DNA from: Stenotrophomonas sp. YIM B06876
GTDB taxonomy: Bacteria > Pseudomonadota > Gammaproteobacteria > Xanthomonadales > Xanthomonadaceae
Direction: 5' to 3'
Length of the DNA: 64,000 nt
NCBI RefSeq assembly: GCF_030711595.1
Contig: NZ_JAUJUJ010000004.1
Coordinates: 43,662-107,661, forward strand
Shown here: positions 16,189-25,842 of the stretch, one piece after another
Numbering within the stretch: position 1 is the stretch's first letter
Layout: the number at the start of each line of letters is the position of its first letter
The notes under the pieces: model-generated
Database searches by the model: none
Told to the model about the DNA's origin: nothing
The model's input: only the letters and a program-made list of their open reading frames with translations
Position numbers and translations under genes: made by a program

Positions 16189-16800
16189 TCAGGCCATCGC
16201 GGCCTGGTAACGACGCTCCACTTCGTTCCAGTTGATCAGGCCGTAGAAGGTTTCAATGAACTCGGCGCGACGGTTCTGGAACTTCAGGTAGTACGCGTGC
16301 TCCCACACGTCGATGGTCAGCACCGGGGTGCGGCCGTCCATCAGCGGGCTTTCCTGGTTGGAGCTCTTCTCCACCAGCAGCTTCTTGTCCGCGGTCACGC
16401 TCAGCCATGCCCAGCCCGAGCCGAACTGGGTCAGCGCGGCCTTGGTGAAGGCTTCCTTGAACTTTTCGAAACCGCCGAGCTGCTCATCGATCGCCTTGGC
16501 CAGCTCGCCGCTCGGCGTACCGCCGGCGTTCGGCGCCATCACTTCCCAGAACATCGCATGGTTGCCATGGCCGCCGCCCTGGTTGCGCACACCCTGCTGC
16601 AGGTTTTCCGGCAGCGTCTTGACCTTGCGCAGCAGCTCGTCGATCGGCATGTCGGCGTATTCGGTACCTTCAACCAGCGCGTTGAGGTTGTTGACGTAGG
16701 TCTGGTGGTGCTTGGAGTGGTGGATTTCCACCGTGGCCGCGTCCATGTACGGTTCCAGCGCGTCGTAGGCGTAAGGCAGCTTGGGAAGGGTAAAAGCCAT
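16189..16800 (-). CDS. sodA: Superoxide dismutase, Mn-type
   Basis: Dismutates superoxide in the cytoplasm. The 203-residue protein carries the metal ligands His27 (EIHHSKHH), His in GGGHGNHAMFW, and Asp/His in DVWEHAYYL. GGGH (not AAQ) at the outer-sphere position, together with Gln in SSNQESPLM, is the manganese-type pattern. Fe or cambialistic use cannot be excluded. The ATG at 16800 has AAGGAG at ideal distance. Single gene; the 250-base upstream spacer separates it from the divergent barnase gene. Confidence 0.96.
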   Translation of the reverse strand: MAFTLPKLPYAYDALEPYMDAATVEIHHSKHHQTYVNNLNALVEGTEYADMPIDELLRKVKTLPENLQQGVRNQGGGHGNHAMFWEVMAPNAGGTPSGELAKAIDEQLGGFEKFKEAFTKAALTQFGSGWAWLSVTADKKLLVEKSSNQESPLMDGRTPVLTIDVWEHAYYLKFQNRRAEFIETFYGLINWNEVERRYQAAMA

Positions 16801-17056
16801 GAGGGATCTCCTTGGGTTTTGAGCCTGGGGTTCTATATCCGGCAACCGCCGGGCAATACAGCCGGTCAATGGTAGGCAGGATGGGCCAACTTACCAAGGG
16901 CGATGTAAAGGAATCTTCGTTCTGCGCCGTTGTGCCGCGCCGAGACTTTCTTTCCCGCTGGTGCGGCGCACCGCCGCCGATAACGGCCGGTTAAAGAAAA
17001 GATCGCGGCAAGCCTGATAATCGACCCTCTCGTTCGTTCTTCCGGATACCCTGCCG

Positions 17057-17503
17057 ATGCGCAAACCTCGCCTGCTGGTCACCGCCGCGCTGCTGCTGAT
17101 TGCCGGGCTGTGGGCCATGAAGGTGGTGCAACAACCACCCAGACCGCAGTTCGCCCCGGCAATCAGTGACATCTCGTCCCCGCCACCGGCGCGCCCGGAC
17201 ACCCGTGATCCACTGCCGTCGTTCCTGCCGGCACAAGCGCGCGCGATGATTCCCGTGATCCAGCGCGGCGGCCCGTTCGCGCACCGGCAGGATGGCAGCG
17301 TATTCGGCAACCGCGAACACCGTCTGCCGCAACGTCCGCGCGGCTACTACCGCGAGTACACCGTGGACACGCCCGGGCTGGGCCATCGCGGCGCGCGGCG
17401 CATCATCACCGGCGGCGAACCACCCGACGTCTGGTTCTACAGCGACGACCACTATGAAAGCTTCCGCAGTTTTGACGTCCCCGCCGACGGGAGCAGGCCA
17501 TGA
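17057..17503 (+). CDS. Barnase-family guanyl-preferring ribonuclease, exported or membrane-anchored
   Basis: A 148-residue protein with an N-terminal hydrophobic helix (residues 5-21), a Pro-rich linker to about 52, and a microbial RNase (barnase) domain. The likely catalytic residues are Glu100 in YREYTV, Arg111 and Arg115 in HRGARRI, and His132 in DDHYESF. The catalytic set is intact, so the enzyme should be active. The stop overlaps the start of a barstar gene by four bases, giving the classic nuclease/inhibitor pair. No other toxin, secretion or immunity gene is near. Confidence 0.92.
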   Translation: MRKPRLLVTAALLLIAGLWAMKVVQQPPRPQFAPAISDISSPPPARPDTRDPLPSFLPAQARAMIPVIQRGGPFAHRQDGSVFGNREHRLPQRPRGYYREYTVDTPGLGHRGARRIITGGEPPDVWFYSDDHYESFRSFDVPADGSRP

Positions 17504-17940
17504 GTGACAGCGGCTTCGACTTCGACATGGGGCTGGAAGACCCGGCCCGCGCCGGCGTGTTCGCGGTGGGCGATGGCGACCTGGGCGATCTGGCCGCGGC
17601 CGCTGGCGATGCCGGCCTGCGGGTGTGCAGGATCGACCTGGAAGGCTGCACCGGCAAGCGCACCTTGCTGCTGCGGATTGCCACCCGGCTGGACTTCCCC
17701 TCTGGCCGCGGCCGCAACTGGGATGCGTTGTCGGACGGACTGCGCGATCTGTCCTGGCTGCCCGGCAACGGCTATGCGCTGCTGTTCAATGATGCTGGCG
17801 CACTGCGGGATGGCAGTGCGGAGGATTTCGACACCCTGCTCGACATCCTGGCCGAAGCCTCCAGCAGCTGGGCCGAGGCGAACGTGCCGTTCTGGGCGTT
17901 TATCGAGTTGCCAGGCGGGGACGCCGACGGCGCGCCCTGA
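17500..17940 (+). CDS. Barstar-family ribonuclease inhibitor
   Basis: A 146-residue cytoplasmic inhibitor expected to bind and block the barnase encoded just upstream (ATGA overlap). The barstar core runs from about residue 38 to 130: RIDLEGCTGKRTLLLRIA for the first strand-helix, then FPSGRGRNWDALSDGLRDLSW, cited by its key parts NWDAL and DLSW. Asp39-like acidic residues fall in the helix that plugs the nuclease site. The N-terminal 25 residues are an extra acidic extension. Confidence 0.92.
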   Translation: MSDSGFDFDMGLEDPARAGVFAVGDGDLGDLAAAAGDAGLRVCRIDLEGCTGKRTLLLRIATRLDFPSGRGRNWDALSDGLRDLSWLPGNGYALLFNDAGALRDGSAEDFDTLLDILAEASSSWAEANVPFWAFIELPGGDADGAP

Positions 17941-18166
17941 CCGGCCCGGCACCGGCCAGGCCGGTGCGTCAGGCCCGGGGGACAACCCGGACTGTATGCG
18001 CCAGCAGCAAGTCACCGTCCCGCTCGCCCGCAGCATCGGCGCGGCTGCAACAGCCCCGCAAGCACCACACTACGAAGGCCGGCCCAACCCGGCGCAGGCG
18101 CCGGGCGGGTGAACATGCACCGCCCGCCGGGATTACCCGCTGCCTGCCATCGCCGGCAGGCCGGCT

Positions 18167-20059
18167 TCAGGCATCCAGTTCCGACCAGCGCGCGTAGGCC
18201 GCATCCAGCTCGGCCTGCACTTCCGTCAGTTTCCGGGTGTGGGCGGCCATGGCCGCCGCATCGCGCTGGTAGAACGCCGGATCGTTCATCGTCGCCGTCA
18301 TCGCCCCGACCTCGCCTTCCAGCGTTTCGATTTTCAACGGCAACTGTTCCAGTTCGCGTGCCTCTTTGTAGCTGAGCTTGCGCTTGGGCGCGGCGGCGGC
18401 CACGGTGACCACCGGTGCGGCCACCGCCGGAGTGGCAGTGGCCGATGCCTTGGCCACCGCGGCGGCATTGACCAGCGCGTCCGGCCGCTGGCGCACCCAG
18501 TCGGTGTAGCCGCCGACATACTCGCCGACCACCCCGTTGCCTTCCATCACCATCGTGGAAGTGACCACGTTGTCGATGAAGTCACGGTCATGGCTGACCA
18601 GCAGCAGGGTGCCGGTGTAGTCGCCCAGCAGTTCTTCCAGCAGCTCCAGCGTTTCCACGTCCAGATCGTTGGTCGGTTCGTCCATCACCAGCAGGTTGGA
18701 CGGCTGCGCGAACAGCTTGGCCAGCAGCAGCCGGTTGCGCTCGCCGCCGGACAGGCGGGTGATCGGCGCGCGTGCGCGCTCCGGAGTGAACAGGAAGTCC
18801 TGCAAATAGGCATGTACGTGCTTGCGCTTGCCGTTGAGCTCGATGAAGTCGGCGCCTTCGGCCACGTTCTCGATCGCGCTCCAGTCTTCGCGCAAGGTGG
18901 CGCGGTACTGGTCGAAATAGGCTATCTGCAGGTTGGTGCCGGTGCGGATCTCGCCCTGCTGCGGCTGCAGCTCGCCCAGCAGCAGCTTCAGCAGCGTGGT
19001 CTTGCCGCTGCCGTTGGGGCCGATCAGGCCGATACGGTCGCCACGCAGGATGATGCTGGAGAAATCGCGCACCATCGTACGGGCGCCGAACGCGAAGGAA
19101 ACCTCCTTGGCCTCGATCACCTTCTTGCCGGAGTTCTCCGCCTGCGCGGCCTCCATGCGCACGTTGCCCCCCAGCTCGCGGCGTTGGCTGCGCTCGTTGC
19201 GCATCGCCTTGAGGCGGCGCACACGTCCCTCGTCGCGGGTACGGCGGGCCTTGATGCCCTGGCGGATCCAGACTTCCTCCTGGGCCAGCATCTTGTCGAA
19301 ACGGGTGTTTTCCTGCGCCTGCGCATTGAGCCGCTCCTCGCGGCGGCGCTCGTAGTTGGCCCAGTCGCCGGGCCAGCTGGTCACCTGGCCACGGTCGATC
19401 TCGACGATGCGGGTGGCCAGTGCACGCAGGAAGCGGCGGTCATGGGTGACGAACACCACGCTGCCGTTCCAGCCCTTGAGGAACATTTCCAGCCAGTCGA
19501 TGGACTCGATGTCCAGATGGTTGGTCGGTTCGTCCAGCAGCAGCAGGTCCGGCGCGGACACCAGCGCGCGTGCCAGCAGCACCCGGCGCTTCATGCCACC
19601 GGACAGCCGCGCGAACTCGGCGTCGCCATCCAGATCCAGCTTGGTCAGGGTTTCTTCCACCCGCTGGTCCAGACCCCAGCCATCGGCGGCGTCGATCTTG
19701 GCCTGCACATCGCCCAACGCATCGCCATCGAACACGTCGGCATGGCTGAGGCGGTGGAACTCGGCCAGCCAGTGGCCCAGATCGCCGAGGCCATCGGCGA
19801 CCACGTCGAACACGCTGCCGGCGGCGCCATGCGGCACTTCCTGCTCGAGCCGGGTCACGCGCACGCCCTGCTGGACGCGCACTTCCCCGTCGTCGGGCTT
19901 GAGCTCGCCGGCCATCAGTTTCATCAAAGTGGATTTGCCGGCGCCGTTGCGGCCGATCAGGGCAATACGCTCACCCGGTTCGATCGTCAGTTCGGTTTTT
20001 TCCAGCAACAACGGGCCGCCGACGCTGTAGTCGACGTTCTGCAAAGTAATCAGAGGCAT
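18167..20059 (-). CDS. uup: ABC-F ATPase, Uup type
   Basis: A 630-residue soluble protein with two ABC ATPase domains. Walker A sites are GRNGAGKST (near residue 39) and GPNGSGKTT (near 350). LSGGMKRR and LSGGERNR are the signatures, and LLDEPTNHLD and VMDEPTNDLD the Walker B motifs. The ABC-F linker (residues about 235-320) is Arg/Glu-rich. The C-terminal 80 residues form a coiled coil (KRKLSYKEARELE onward), the extra domain that marks Uup among ABC-F paralogues. ABC-F proteins act on the ribosome; Uup also influences transposon excision in E. coli. The ATG at 20059 begins the conserved PLITLQNV. Confidence 0.93.
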   Translation of the reverse strand: MPLITLQNVDYSVGGPLLLEKTELTIEPGERIALIGRNGAGKSTLMKLMAGELKPDDGEVRVQQGVRVTRLEQEVPHGAAGSVFDVVADGLGDLGHWLAEFHRLSHADVFDGDALGDVQAKIDAADGWGLDQRVEETLTKLDLDGDAEFARLSGGMKRRVLLARALVSAPDLLLLDEPTNHLDIESIDWLEMFLKGWNGSVVFVTHDRRFLRALATRIVEIDRGQVTSWPGDWANYERRREERLNAQAQENTRFDKMLAQEEVWIRQGIKARRTRDEGRVRRLKAMRNERSQRRELGGNVRMEAAQAENSGKKVIEAKEVSFAFGARTMVRDFSSIILRGDRIGLIGPNGSGKTTLLKLLLGELQPQQGEIRTGTNLQIAYFDQYRATLREDWSAIENVAEGADFIELNGKRKHVHAYLQDFLFTPERARAPITRLSGGERNRLLLAKLFAQPSNLLVMDEPTNDLDVETLELLEELLGDYTGTLLLVSHDRDFIDNVVTSTMVMEGNGVVGEYVGGYTDWVRQRPDALVNAAAVAKASATATPAVAAPVVTVAAAAPKRKLSYKEARELEQLPLKIETLEGEVGAMTATMNDPAFYQRDAAAMAAHTRKLTEVQAELDAAYARWSELDA

Positions 20060-20098
20060 GGGGCTATTGTACGGGTTGCCGCCCCGCGCCGGCACGGA

Positions 20099-21016
20099 TC
20101 AGCGGGGATCGCAGGACCCGGCAGTCATTTCCAGCAGCCGCACCACGTTGCCGGAAAGCTGCCGCCCGGGATGGCTCACCACCCACAGCTGGCGCGACAG
20201 CACCGGCAATGGCGTGGCCAGGTATTCCAGCCTGCCCAACGCGACCAGATCGGCCACCACATGCCGCGACAGGCAGGCCAGCCCCAGTCCGGCGGCCGCG
20301 CCCTGCTTGATCGCCTCGGTGCTGCCCAGCTCCATGACCTCGGCAAACCCGTGCAGGTGCGGCAGCAGCGCCTGTTCCGCCGCCTCCCGGGTGCCAGAGC
20401 CCACCTCGCGCAACAGCCAGCGCGCCTGCCGCAGCTGCCGCAGGTCCGCCCCCGCCCGCAGTCCGGCACTGTGTGGATGCCGGCCGCCGTAGACGATCAC
20501 CAGTTCATCCTCACGCCAAGGCAGCACCTGCAGGCCGGCGTCATGGCACGGGCCCTCGATCAGGGCGATATCGACCTCCAGCCGCTGCAAGGCCGCAACC
20601 ATCTGCCCGGAGTTGCCGATCCGCAGATCCACCCGCAACGATACGCCTGCGCCCTGCAGCGCAGCGATGCGGGCCGGCATCAGATAGTTGCCGATGGTGG
20701 TGCTGGCACCGATCTTCAGGTATTCGGGCAGCCCTTCCCCCGATTGCGCGGCGTGGCCGATGCGGAAGCGCCGCTCGATATCGGCCGCTTCCGCCAGCAG
20801 GGCGCGGGCCGGCGGCAGCAGGGCGCGCCCGCTGCCATTGAGCACCAGCCGCCGCCCCACCCGGTCGAAAACCGGCGCCCCCAGCAGCGACTCCAGCTCG
20901 TTCAGCGCCGCGCTCACCGCCGACTGGGACAGCGCGATCCGCTCGCCAGCCACGGCCGTGGTACCGCCGTCAGCAATGGCGACGAAGATCTGCAACTGGC
21001 GCAGCGAAAGACGCAT
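20099..21016 (-). CDS. LysR-family transcriptional regulator, YeiE-like
   Basis: A 305-residue LTTR with a helix-turn-helix at residues 3-62 (RLSLRQLQIFVAIA, then LSQSAVSAALNELE) and a periplasmic-binding-like effector domain. It is divergent from the yeiH-type gene 106 bases away, as yeiE is in enterobacteria, so it probably controls yeiH. YeiE in E. coli and Salmonella answers to sulfite, which suggests the ligand here but does not prove it. The ATG at 21016 removes four residues of an upstream extension. Confidence 0.9.
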   Translation of the reverse strand: MRLSLRQLQIFVAIADGGTTAVAGERIALSQSAVSAALNELESLLGAPVFDRVGRRLVLNGSGRALLPPARALLAEAADIERRFRIGHAAQSGEGLPEYLKIGASTTIGNYLMPARIAALQGAGVSLRVDLRIGNSGQMVAALQRLEVDIALIEGPCHDAGLQVLPWREDELVIVYGGRHPHSAGLRAGADLRQLRQARWLLREVGSGTREAAEQALLPHLHGFAEVMELGSTEAIKQGAAAGLGLACLSRHVVADLVALGRLEYLATPLPVLSRQLWVVSHPGRQLSGNVVRLLEMTAGSCDPR

Positions 21017-21058
21017 GGGCAATATCAACCTGTTTCCAGGGTTGGTTATAGCAAAACA

Positions 21059-21078
21059 ATTCGTTTTTCTGGTCGAAT
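21059..21078. promoter_or_regulatory. Candidate LysR operator between yeiE-like and yeiH genes
   Basis: ATTCG (21059-21063) and CGAAT (21074-21078) form an inverted repeat with ten bases between, close to the T-N11-A layout of LysR boxes. It sits in the AT-rich centre of the divergent spacer. Confidence 0.4.
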
Positions 21079-21122
21079 GAACAGGGCGACGATGGCCTTA
21101 CTCCCTGAATGGCCCGGTTGTC

Positions 21123-22193
21123 ATGGCTTACCTCTCCCCTTCTTCCATTGCGCATTCCATCCGGCGCAGCCGTGCGTTGCTCCCCGGCCTGCTGCTGGCC
21201 GGCGGCATCGCCGCACTGTCGATGTGGTCGGGTGAACAGGCCTGGCTGCAGGATCACGGCATCAGCGCACTGACGATCGCCATCGTTGTGGGCATTGTGC
21301 TCGGCAATACCGTTTACGGCCGCCTGGCGGGCCGCGCCCACGACGGCGTCGGCTATGCCAAACAGAAGCTGCTGCGCGCCGGCATCGTGCTGTACGGCCT
21401 GCGCCTGACCCTGCAGGACATCGGCCAGGTCGGCAGCGCCGGCGTGCTGATCGACGCGCTGGTGCTGTCGAGCACCTTTGCGCTGGCGTGGTGGCTGGGT
21501 ACCCGGGTGCTGAAAATGGACCGCGCCACCACCTTGCTGATCGGCGCCGGCAGTTCGATCTGCGGGGCCGCCGCGGTGATGGCCGCCGAACCCGTGGTCA
21601 AGGGCCGCGCCGAGCAGGTCGCCATCGCCGTGGCCACCGTGGTCGTGTTCGGCACCGTGGCGATGTTCCTGTACCCCGCGCTGTACCAGTGGGGCGTCGC
21701 CGCCGGCTGGATGCCTCTGGATGAGCCGAACTTCGGCGTATTTGCCGGTTCCACCATCCACGAGGTGGCCCAGGTGGTCGCGGCCGGCCGTGCGGTGAGC
21801 CAGTCCACCGCCGATGCGGCGGTGATCACCAAGATGGTGCGGGTGATGATGCTGGCCCCCTTCCTGGTCGGGTTGTCGGCCCTGCTTGCCCGCGGCACCG
21901 GCCACGGAGGCGGCGGCGCCCGCTCGAAGATCACCATTCCCTGGTTCGCATTCGGCTTCATCGCCATGGTCGCCTTCAACTCGCTGCAACTGCTGCCCGC
22001 GGCCGTGGTGCAACCCCTGGTGCAGCTGGATACCGTGCTGCTGGCCATGGCGATGGCCGCACTGGGCCTGACCACCCATGCCTCGGCACTGCGCCAGGCC
22101 GGCTTCAAGCCGCTGTTGCTGGCCTTGCTGCTGTTCGTCTGGCTGCTGGGCGGCGGCATGGCGATCAACCTCGGTGTGCGGGCGCTGGGTTGA
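21123..22193 (+). CDS. yeiH: YeiH/UPF0324-family membrane protein (putative sulfate exporter)
   Basis: A 356-residue inner membrane protein with about ten helices and typical family blocks: [37 protein letters not shown] (the GSSICG loop), and [14 protein letters not shown]. Annotation pipelines call this family putative sulfate exporters; direct evidence is thin. Its divergent LysR partner supports the assignment. It ends 40 bases before dbpA on the same strand. Confidence 0.9.
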   Translation: MAYLSPSSIAHSIRRSRALLPGLLLAGGIAALSMWSGEQAWLQDHGISALTIAIVVGIVLGNTVYGRLAGRAHDGVGYAKQKLLRAGIVLYGLRLTLQDIGQVGSAGVLIDALVLSSTFALAWWLGTRVLKMDRATTLLIGAGSSICGAAAVMAAEPVVKGRAEQVAIAVATVVVFGTVAMFLYPALYQWGVAAGWMPLDEPNFGVFAGSTIHEVAQVVAAGRAVSQSTADAAVITKMVRVMMLAPFLVGLSALLARGTGHGGGGARSKITIPWFAFGFIAMVAFNSLQLLPAAVVQPLVQLDTVLLAMAMAALGLTTHASALRQAGFKPLLLALLLFVWLLGGGMAINLGVRALG

Positions 22194-22233
22194 TCCGGCA
22201 GGCACGCCCGTGCGGCATCTGCGAAAATGCGCC

Positions 22234-23610
22234 ATGAACGATTTCACCTCCATGGCGCTGTCGCCGGCCCTCGCCCCCGGCATCGATGCGCTGGGCTACA
22301 CCACCATGACCCCGATCCAGGCGCAGAGCCTGCCGCCGATTCTCGACGGCCGCGACCTGATCGCACAGGCGCCGACCGGCAGCGGCAAGACCGCGGCCTT
22401 CGGCCTGGGCCTGCTGCAGCGGCTGGACCCGGCCGTCATCCGCGCCCAGGCGCTGGTGCTGTGCCCGACCCGCGAACTGGCCGACCAGGTCGGCAAGCAG
22501 CTGCGCAAGCTCGCCACCGGTATTCCCAACCTGAAGTTGCTGGTGCTCACTGGCGGCATGCCGCTGGCCCCGCAGCTGGCCTCGCTGGAAGCGCACGATC
22601 CGCATGTGGTGGTCGGCACTCCCGGGCGCATCCAGGAACTGGGCCGCAAGCGTGCCCTGCATCTGGGCGGCGTGCGCACGCTGGTGCTGGACGAGGCCGA
22701 CCGCATGCTCGATATGGGCTTCGAGGAACCGATCCGCGAGATTGCCGGCCGCACCAGCAAGGACCGGCAGACGCTGCTGTTCTCGGCCACCTTCCCCGAT
22801 CAGATCCGCGACCTGGCCCGCGCGCTGCTCAAGGACGCGGTGGAAGTCACCGTCGATGGCGCCGCCAGCGCACCGTCGATCCACCAGCTGTTCTTTGAAA
22901 TCGACCCGGCCAGCAAGCAGAAAGCACTGGGCGGGCTGCTGCTCAGGTACACGCCCGAATCGGCGGTGGTGTTCTGCAACACCCGAAAGGATGTGGACGA
23001 GGTGGCCAACTCGCTGCAGCAGTTCGGCTTCTCGGCGCTGGCCCTGCATGGCGACATGGAACAGCGCGACCGCGATGAAGTGCTGGTGCGCTTCGCCAAC
23101 CGCAGCTGCAACGTGCTGGTCGCCAGCGACGTGGCCGCACGCGGGCTGGACGTGGAAGACCTGGCCGCGGTGATCAACTATGAGCTGCCGACCGATATCG
23201 ACACCTACCAGCACCGCGTCGGCCGCACCGGCCGTGCCGGCCGTACCGGCCTGGCGATGAGTCTGGTCACCGGCCGTGAGCGCAGCCGCGCCGATGCCCT
23301 GGAAGCCGTCCAGGGCAACCTGCTGAACTGGCAGAAGACGCCACTGGCCACCGCGCGCCCGGCGGTCCTGCCGCAGGCGGCGATGGAAACGCTGCGCATC
23401 GATGGCGGCAAGACCGACAAGCTGCGGGCCGGTGACATCCTCGGCGCGCTGACCGGCGAGGCCGGCCTGTCAGCCAAGGCGATCGGCAAGATCGACATCT
23501 ATGCCACCCGTTCCTATGTCGCGATCACCCGCGAGCAGGTCGGCAAGGCGATCTCGCGGCTGGAGGCCGGCAAGATCAAGGGCAGGCGTTTCCGCGTGCG
23601 CAGGATGTAA
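22234..23610 (+). CDS. dbpA: DEAD-box RNA helicase DbpA
   Basis: A 458-residue ATP-dependent helicase for assembly of the 50S ribosomal subunit. Motifs in order: Q motif PIQAQSLP, I APTGSGKT, Ia PTRELA, Ib TPGRIQ, II DEAD, III SAT, IV VVFCNT, V ASDVAARGLDV, VI HRVGRTGRAG. The C-terminal 75 residues (KTDKLRAGDILGALTG onward, with a GKIDIYATRSYVAI-type strand) form the DbpA RNA-binding domain that targets hairpin 92 of 23S rRNA. The start at ATG 22234 follows yeiH by 40 bases. Confidence 0.96.
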   Translation: MNDFTSMALSPALAPGIDALGYTTMTPIQAQSLPPILDGRDLIAQAPTGSGKTAAFGLGLLQRLDPAVIRAQALVLCPTRELADQVGKQLRKLATGIPNLKLLVLTGGMPLAPQLASLEAHDPHVVVGTPGRIQELGRKRALHLGGVRTLVLDEADRMLDMGFEEPIREIAGRTSKDRQTLLFSATFPDQIRDLARALLKDAVEVTVDGAASAPSIHQLFFEIDPASKQKALGGLLLRYTPESAVVFCNTRKDVDEVANSLQQFGFSALALHGDMEQRDRDEVLVRFANRSCNVLVASDVAARGLDVEDLAAVINYELPTDIDTYQHRVGRTGRAGRTGLAMSLVTGRERSRADALEAVQGNLLNWQKTPLATARPAVLPQAAMETLRIDGGKTDKLRAGDILGALTGEAGLSAKAIGKIDIYATRSYVAITREQVGKAISRLEAGKIKGRRFRVRRM

Positions 23611-23627
23611 CCCGGGTTGTCACCGCT

Positions 23628-23655
23628 GCGCCGCCGGTTCCCCCTGCGGCGGCGC
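23628..23655. terminator. G/C hairpin between convergent dbpA and apt
   Basis: GCGCCGCC / GGCGGCGC stem with a 12-base loop, no T-run. A weak candidate for a shared transcription end. Confidence 0.3.
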
Positions 23656-23666
23656 GCTGTCCGGCG

Positions 23667-24197
23667 TCAGTAGTCCAGCGTGGCCACCAGCGGCACTGCC
23701 GCCGGCCAGCGCCCGCGCCCGCCCAATCCCGGCAGTTCCACCAGTACCGCGGCACCGGCCACCACGGCCTGCAACTGCCGCGCCAGCGACAATGCCGCCA
23801 ACAGCGTGCCACCGGTGGCCAGCACGTCGTCCACCAGCAGCACCCGTGCCCCCGGCGGCACCGCGTCGGCATGCACCTCGATACGATCGCTGCCGTATTC
23901 CAGCTCGTAGTCCTGGGTCAGGAGGCGGCCGGGCAATTTGCCGGGCTTGCGCAGCGGGACAAAACCCACCCCGAGCACGTGCGCCAGCGCCGCGCCGAGG
24001 ATGAAGCCACGCGACTCGATCCCGAGCACCGCCTGCAACCCCGCCCCGCGCCACGGTTGCGCCATCGCCTCGACGGCCGCGGTGAAGTCATGACCGTCGG
24101 CCAGCAACGGGGTGATGTCCTTGAACAGGATGCCGGGCCTGGGAAAGTCGGCGACATCGCGGATCAGTTTGGCCCAATCGGGCGAGGAAGTGGTCAT
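23667..24197 (-). CDS. apt: Adenine phosphoribosyltransferase
   Basis: Purine salvage enzyme: adenine + PRPP to AMP. The 176-residue protein has the type I phosphoribosyltransferase PRPP motif [14 protein letters not shown] (near residue 122), preceded by [14 protein letters not shown] and [10 protein letters not shown], all typical of Apt. The ATG at 24197 opens the conserved N-terminal helix ([19 protein letters not shown]). It lies 50 bases after selO on the same strand, likely one transcript. Confidence 0.95.
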   Translation of the reverse strand: MTTSSPDWAKLIRDVADFPRPGILFKDITPLLADGHDFTAAVEAMAQPWRGAGLQAVLGIESRGFILGAALAHVLGVGFVPLRKPGKLPGRLLTQDYELEYGSDRIEVHADAVPPGARVLLVDDVLATGGTLLAALSLARQLQAVVAGAAVLVELPGLGGRGRWPAAVPLVATLDY

Positions 24198-24247
24198 AGG
24201 TCTACGGTCGGGAACAAAGGAGTCGGCAACGGCGCACGCCGCAGCAA

Positions 24248-25804
24248 TCAGGAACTGCAGGACAGCATCGAACAGCCGGCCCTGTCGCGCGCCCAGTCCG
24301 GGCGCCGTTGCGCGAAATGTTCGCGGCCCGGCTGCTCGTCGTACGGATGGCGCATGACCTCCAACAGCTCGGAGATTCCCGCGTAATCGCCCTGCCCGGC
24401 GCGATCGATCGCTTCCTGCGCCAGATAATTGCGCGGCACATAGAGCGGGTTGGCCAGGCGCATCTTCGCCATCCGCGCCGCCGCCGGGAGCAGATCGTCC
24501 TGCAGCCGGCCGGCGTAGCGCTGCAACCACTCATGCAGGCGCCCGGCCACCGCCGCACGCCGTTCATCGTTGTAGAACGCCGGCGCCAGCAACTCCACTG
24601 CAGGATGTTGCGGGTCGAACCCGTCAAGCGCGCGGAAGGCCAGGGTCATATCCATTTCCCCTTCCTGCATCAGCGCCTGCAGCGTTGCCATCAACGCCGC
24701 GTCACCTTCGCGCCAGTCGCCCAGTCCCAGCTTGGCCACCACCGTGTCGCGCTCGGCCTGCGCATACACCGCCTGGAACTGGTCCAGCCCGGCCTGCAAT
24801 GGTTCGGACCCGCCGAACAAGGGCGACAGCGCCTGGGCGAGCCGCACCAGATTCCAGTGCGCCACCTGCGGCTGGGTGCCAAAGCGGTACCGCCGCCCCT
24901 GCGCATCGGTGGTATTGGGGGTCCAGTCCGGGTCGTAGTTGTCCACCCAGCCGTACGGCCCGTAATCGACGGTCAGGCCGAGGATCGACATGTTGTCGGT
25001 ATTCATCACCCCATGCACGAACCCGACCCGCATCCAGTGGGCCACCATCAACGCGGTGGAACGGCAGACCTGCGCAAACCAGTCGGCGTAACGCGACGGC
25101 CCGGCCGCGCCCAGCTGCGGGAAGTCGCGGTCGATACAGAAATCGGCCAGTTGCCGCAGCAACGCGGTTTCGCCGCGCGAAGCCGGCAACTCGAAACTGC
25201 CGAAACGGATGAATGAGGGCGCCACCCGGCACACCACCGCGCCGGGCTCGGCAACCGGATTGCCGTCGTAGAACATGTCGCGCACCACGCTCTCGCCGCT
25301 GGCCACCAGACTCAGCGCCCGCGTCGTGGGTACGCCGAGGTGGTGCATCGCTTCGCTGCACAGGAATTCACGCAGCGACGAGCGCAGCACCGCACGGCCA
25401 TCCGCACCGCGCGAGTACGGGGTTCGACCCGCCCCCTTGAGCTGCAGCTCCCAGCGCCCGCTATCGGCGACCAGTTCCCCCAGCGAAATCGCGCGACCGT
25501 CGCCGAGCTGCCCGGCCCATTGTCCGAACTGGTGGCCCCCGTAATTGGCCGCCCACGGCTGCATACCGGCATACAGCGCATTGCCGCCGAACACCTGGGC
25601 AAATTCAGGCGCCTGCAGCAGCGGCGCGGTGAATCCCAGCAATGCAGCCACTTCGGGCGAATGCGCTATCAGCTGCGGGGCGGCGACCGGCGTCGGCATC
25701 ACCGACGACCACAGCGCTCCCACGACTTCGCGGCGACGCGGACCGGACTCGGGATCGCCCGGCAATTCCCGCACGAAGCGGTTGTCGAAATTAAAAACAG
25801 TCAT
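24248..25804 (-). CDS. selO: Protein adenylyltransferase SelO (YdiU)
   Basis: A 518-residue pseudokinase-fold enzyme that transfers AMP to protein hydroxyls, linked to redox homeostasis. It is recognised by N-terminal [19 protein letters not shown] (key part GGHQFG), the Lys in [26 protein letters not shown] with the metal-binding Asn, and DYGPYGW. The C-terminus is CSS, the cysteine version of the selenocysteine tail of animal SelO; the codon is a normal Cys codon, not TGA. The ATG at 25804 is preferred to a TTG six bases upstream. It is followed by apt. Confidence 0.95.
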   Translation of the reverse strand: MTVFNFDNRFVRELPGDPESGPRRREVVGALWSSVMPTPVAAPQLIAHSPEVAALLGFTAPLLQAPEFAQVFGGNALYAGMQPWAANYGGHQFGQWAGQLGDGRAISLGELVADSGRWELQLKGAGRTPYSRGADGRAVLRSSLREFLCSEAMHHLGVPTTRALSLVASGESVVRDMFYDGNPVAEPGAVVCRVAPSFIRFGSFELPASRGETALLRQLADFCIDRDFPQLGAAGPSRYADWFAQVCRSTALMVAHWMRVGFVHGVMNTDNMSILGLTVDYGPYGWVDNYDPDWTPNTTDAQGRRYRFGTQPQVAHWNLVRLAQALSPLFGGSEPLQAGLDQFQAVYAQAERDTVVAKLGLGDWREGDAALMATLQALMQEGEMDMTLAFRALDGFDPQHPAVELLAPAFYNDERRAAVAGRLHEWLQRYAGRLQDDLLPAAARMAKMRLANPLYVPRNYLAQEAIDRAGQGDYAGISELLEVMRHPYDEQPGREHFAQRRPDWARDRAGCSMLSCSS

Positions 25805-25842
25805 GGTCAAAGCATAGTCCGCCGGCGATGAATCACCACAAC

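Noticed and set aside
17941..18166. Short open frames downstream of barstar as a further immunity gene
   Set aside because: Low-complexity Ala/Pro/Arg translations, no ribosome site. The stretch mainly holds a G/C hairpin near 18101-18130.
24248..24262. Possible selenocysteine codon at the SelO C-terminus
   Set aside because: The residue is encoded by a normal Cys codon (CSS tail), and there is no in-frame TGA before the true stop.
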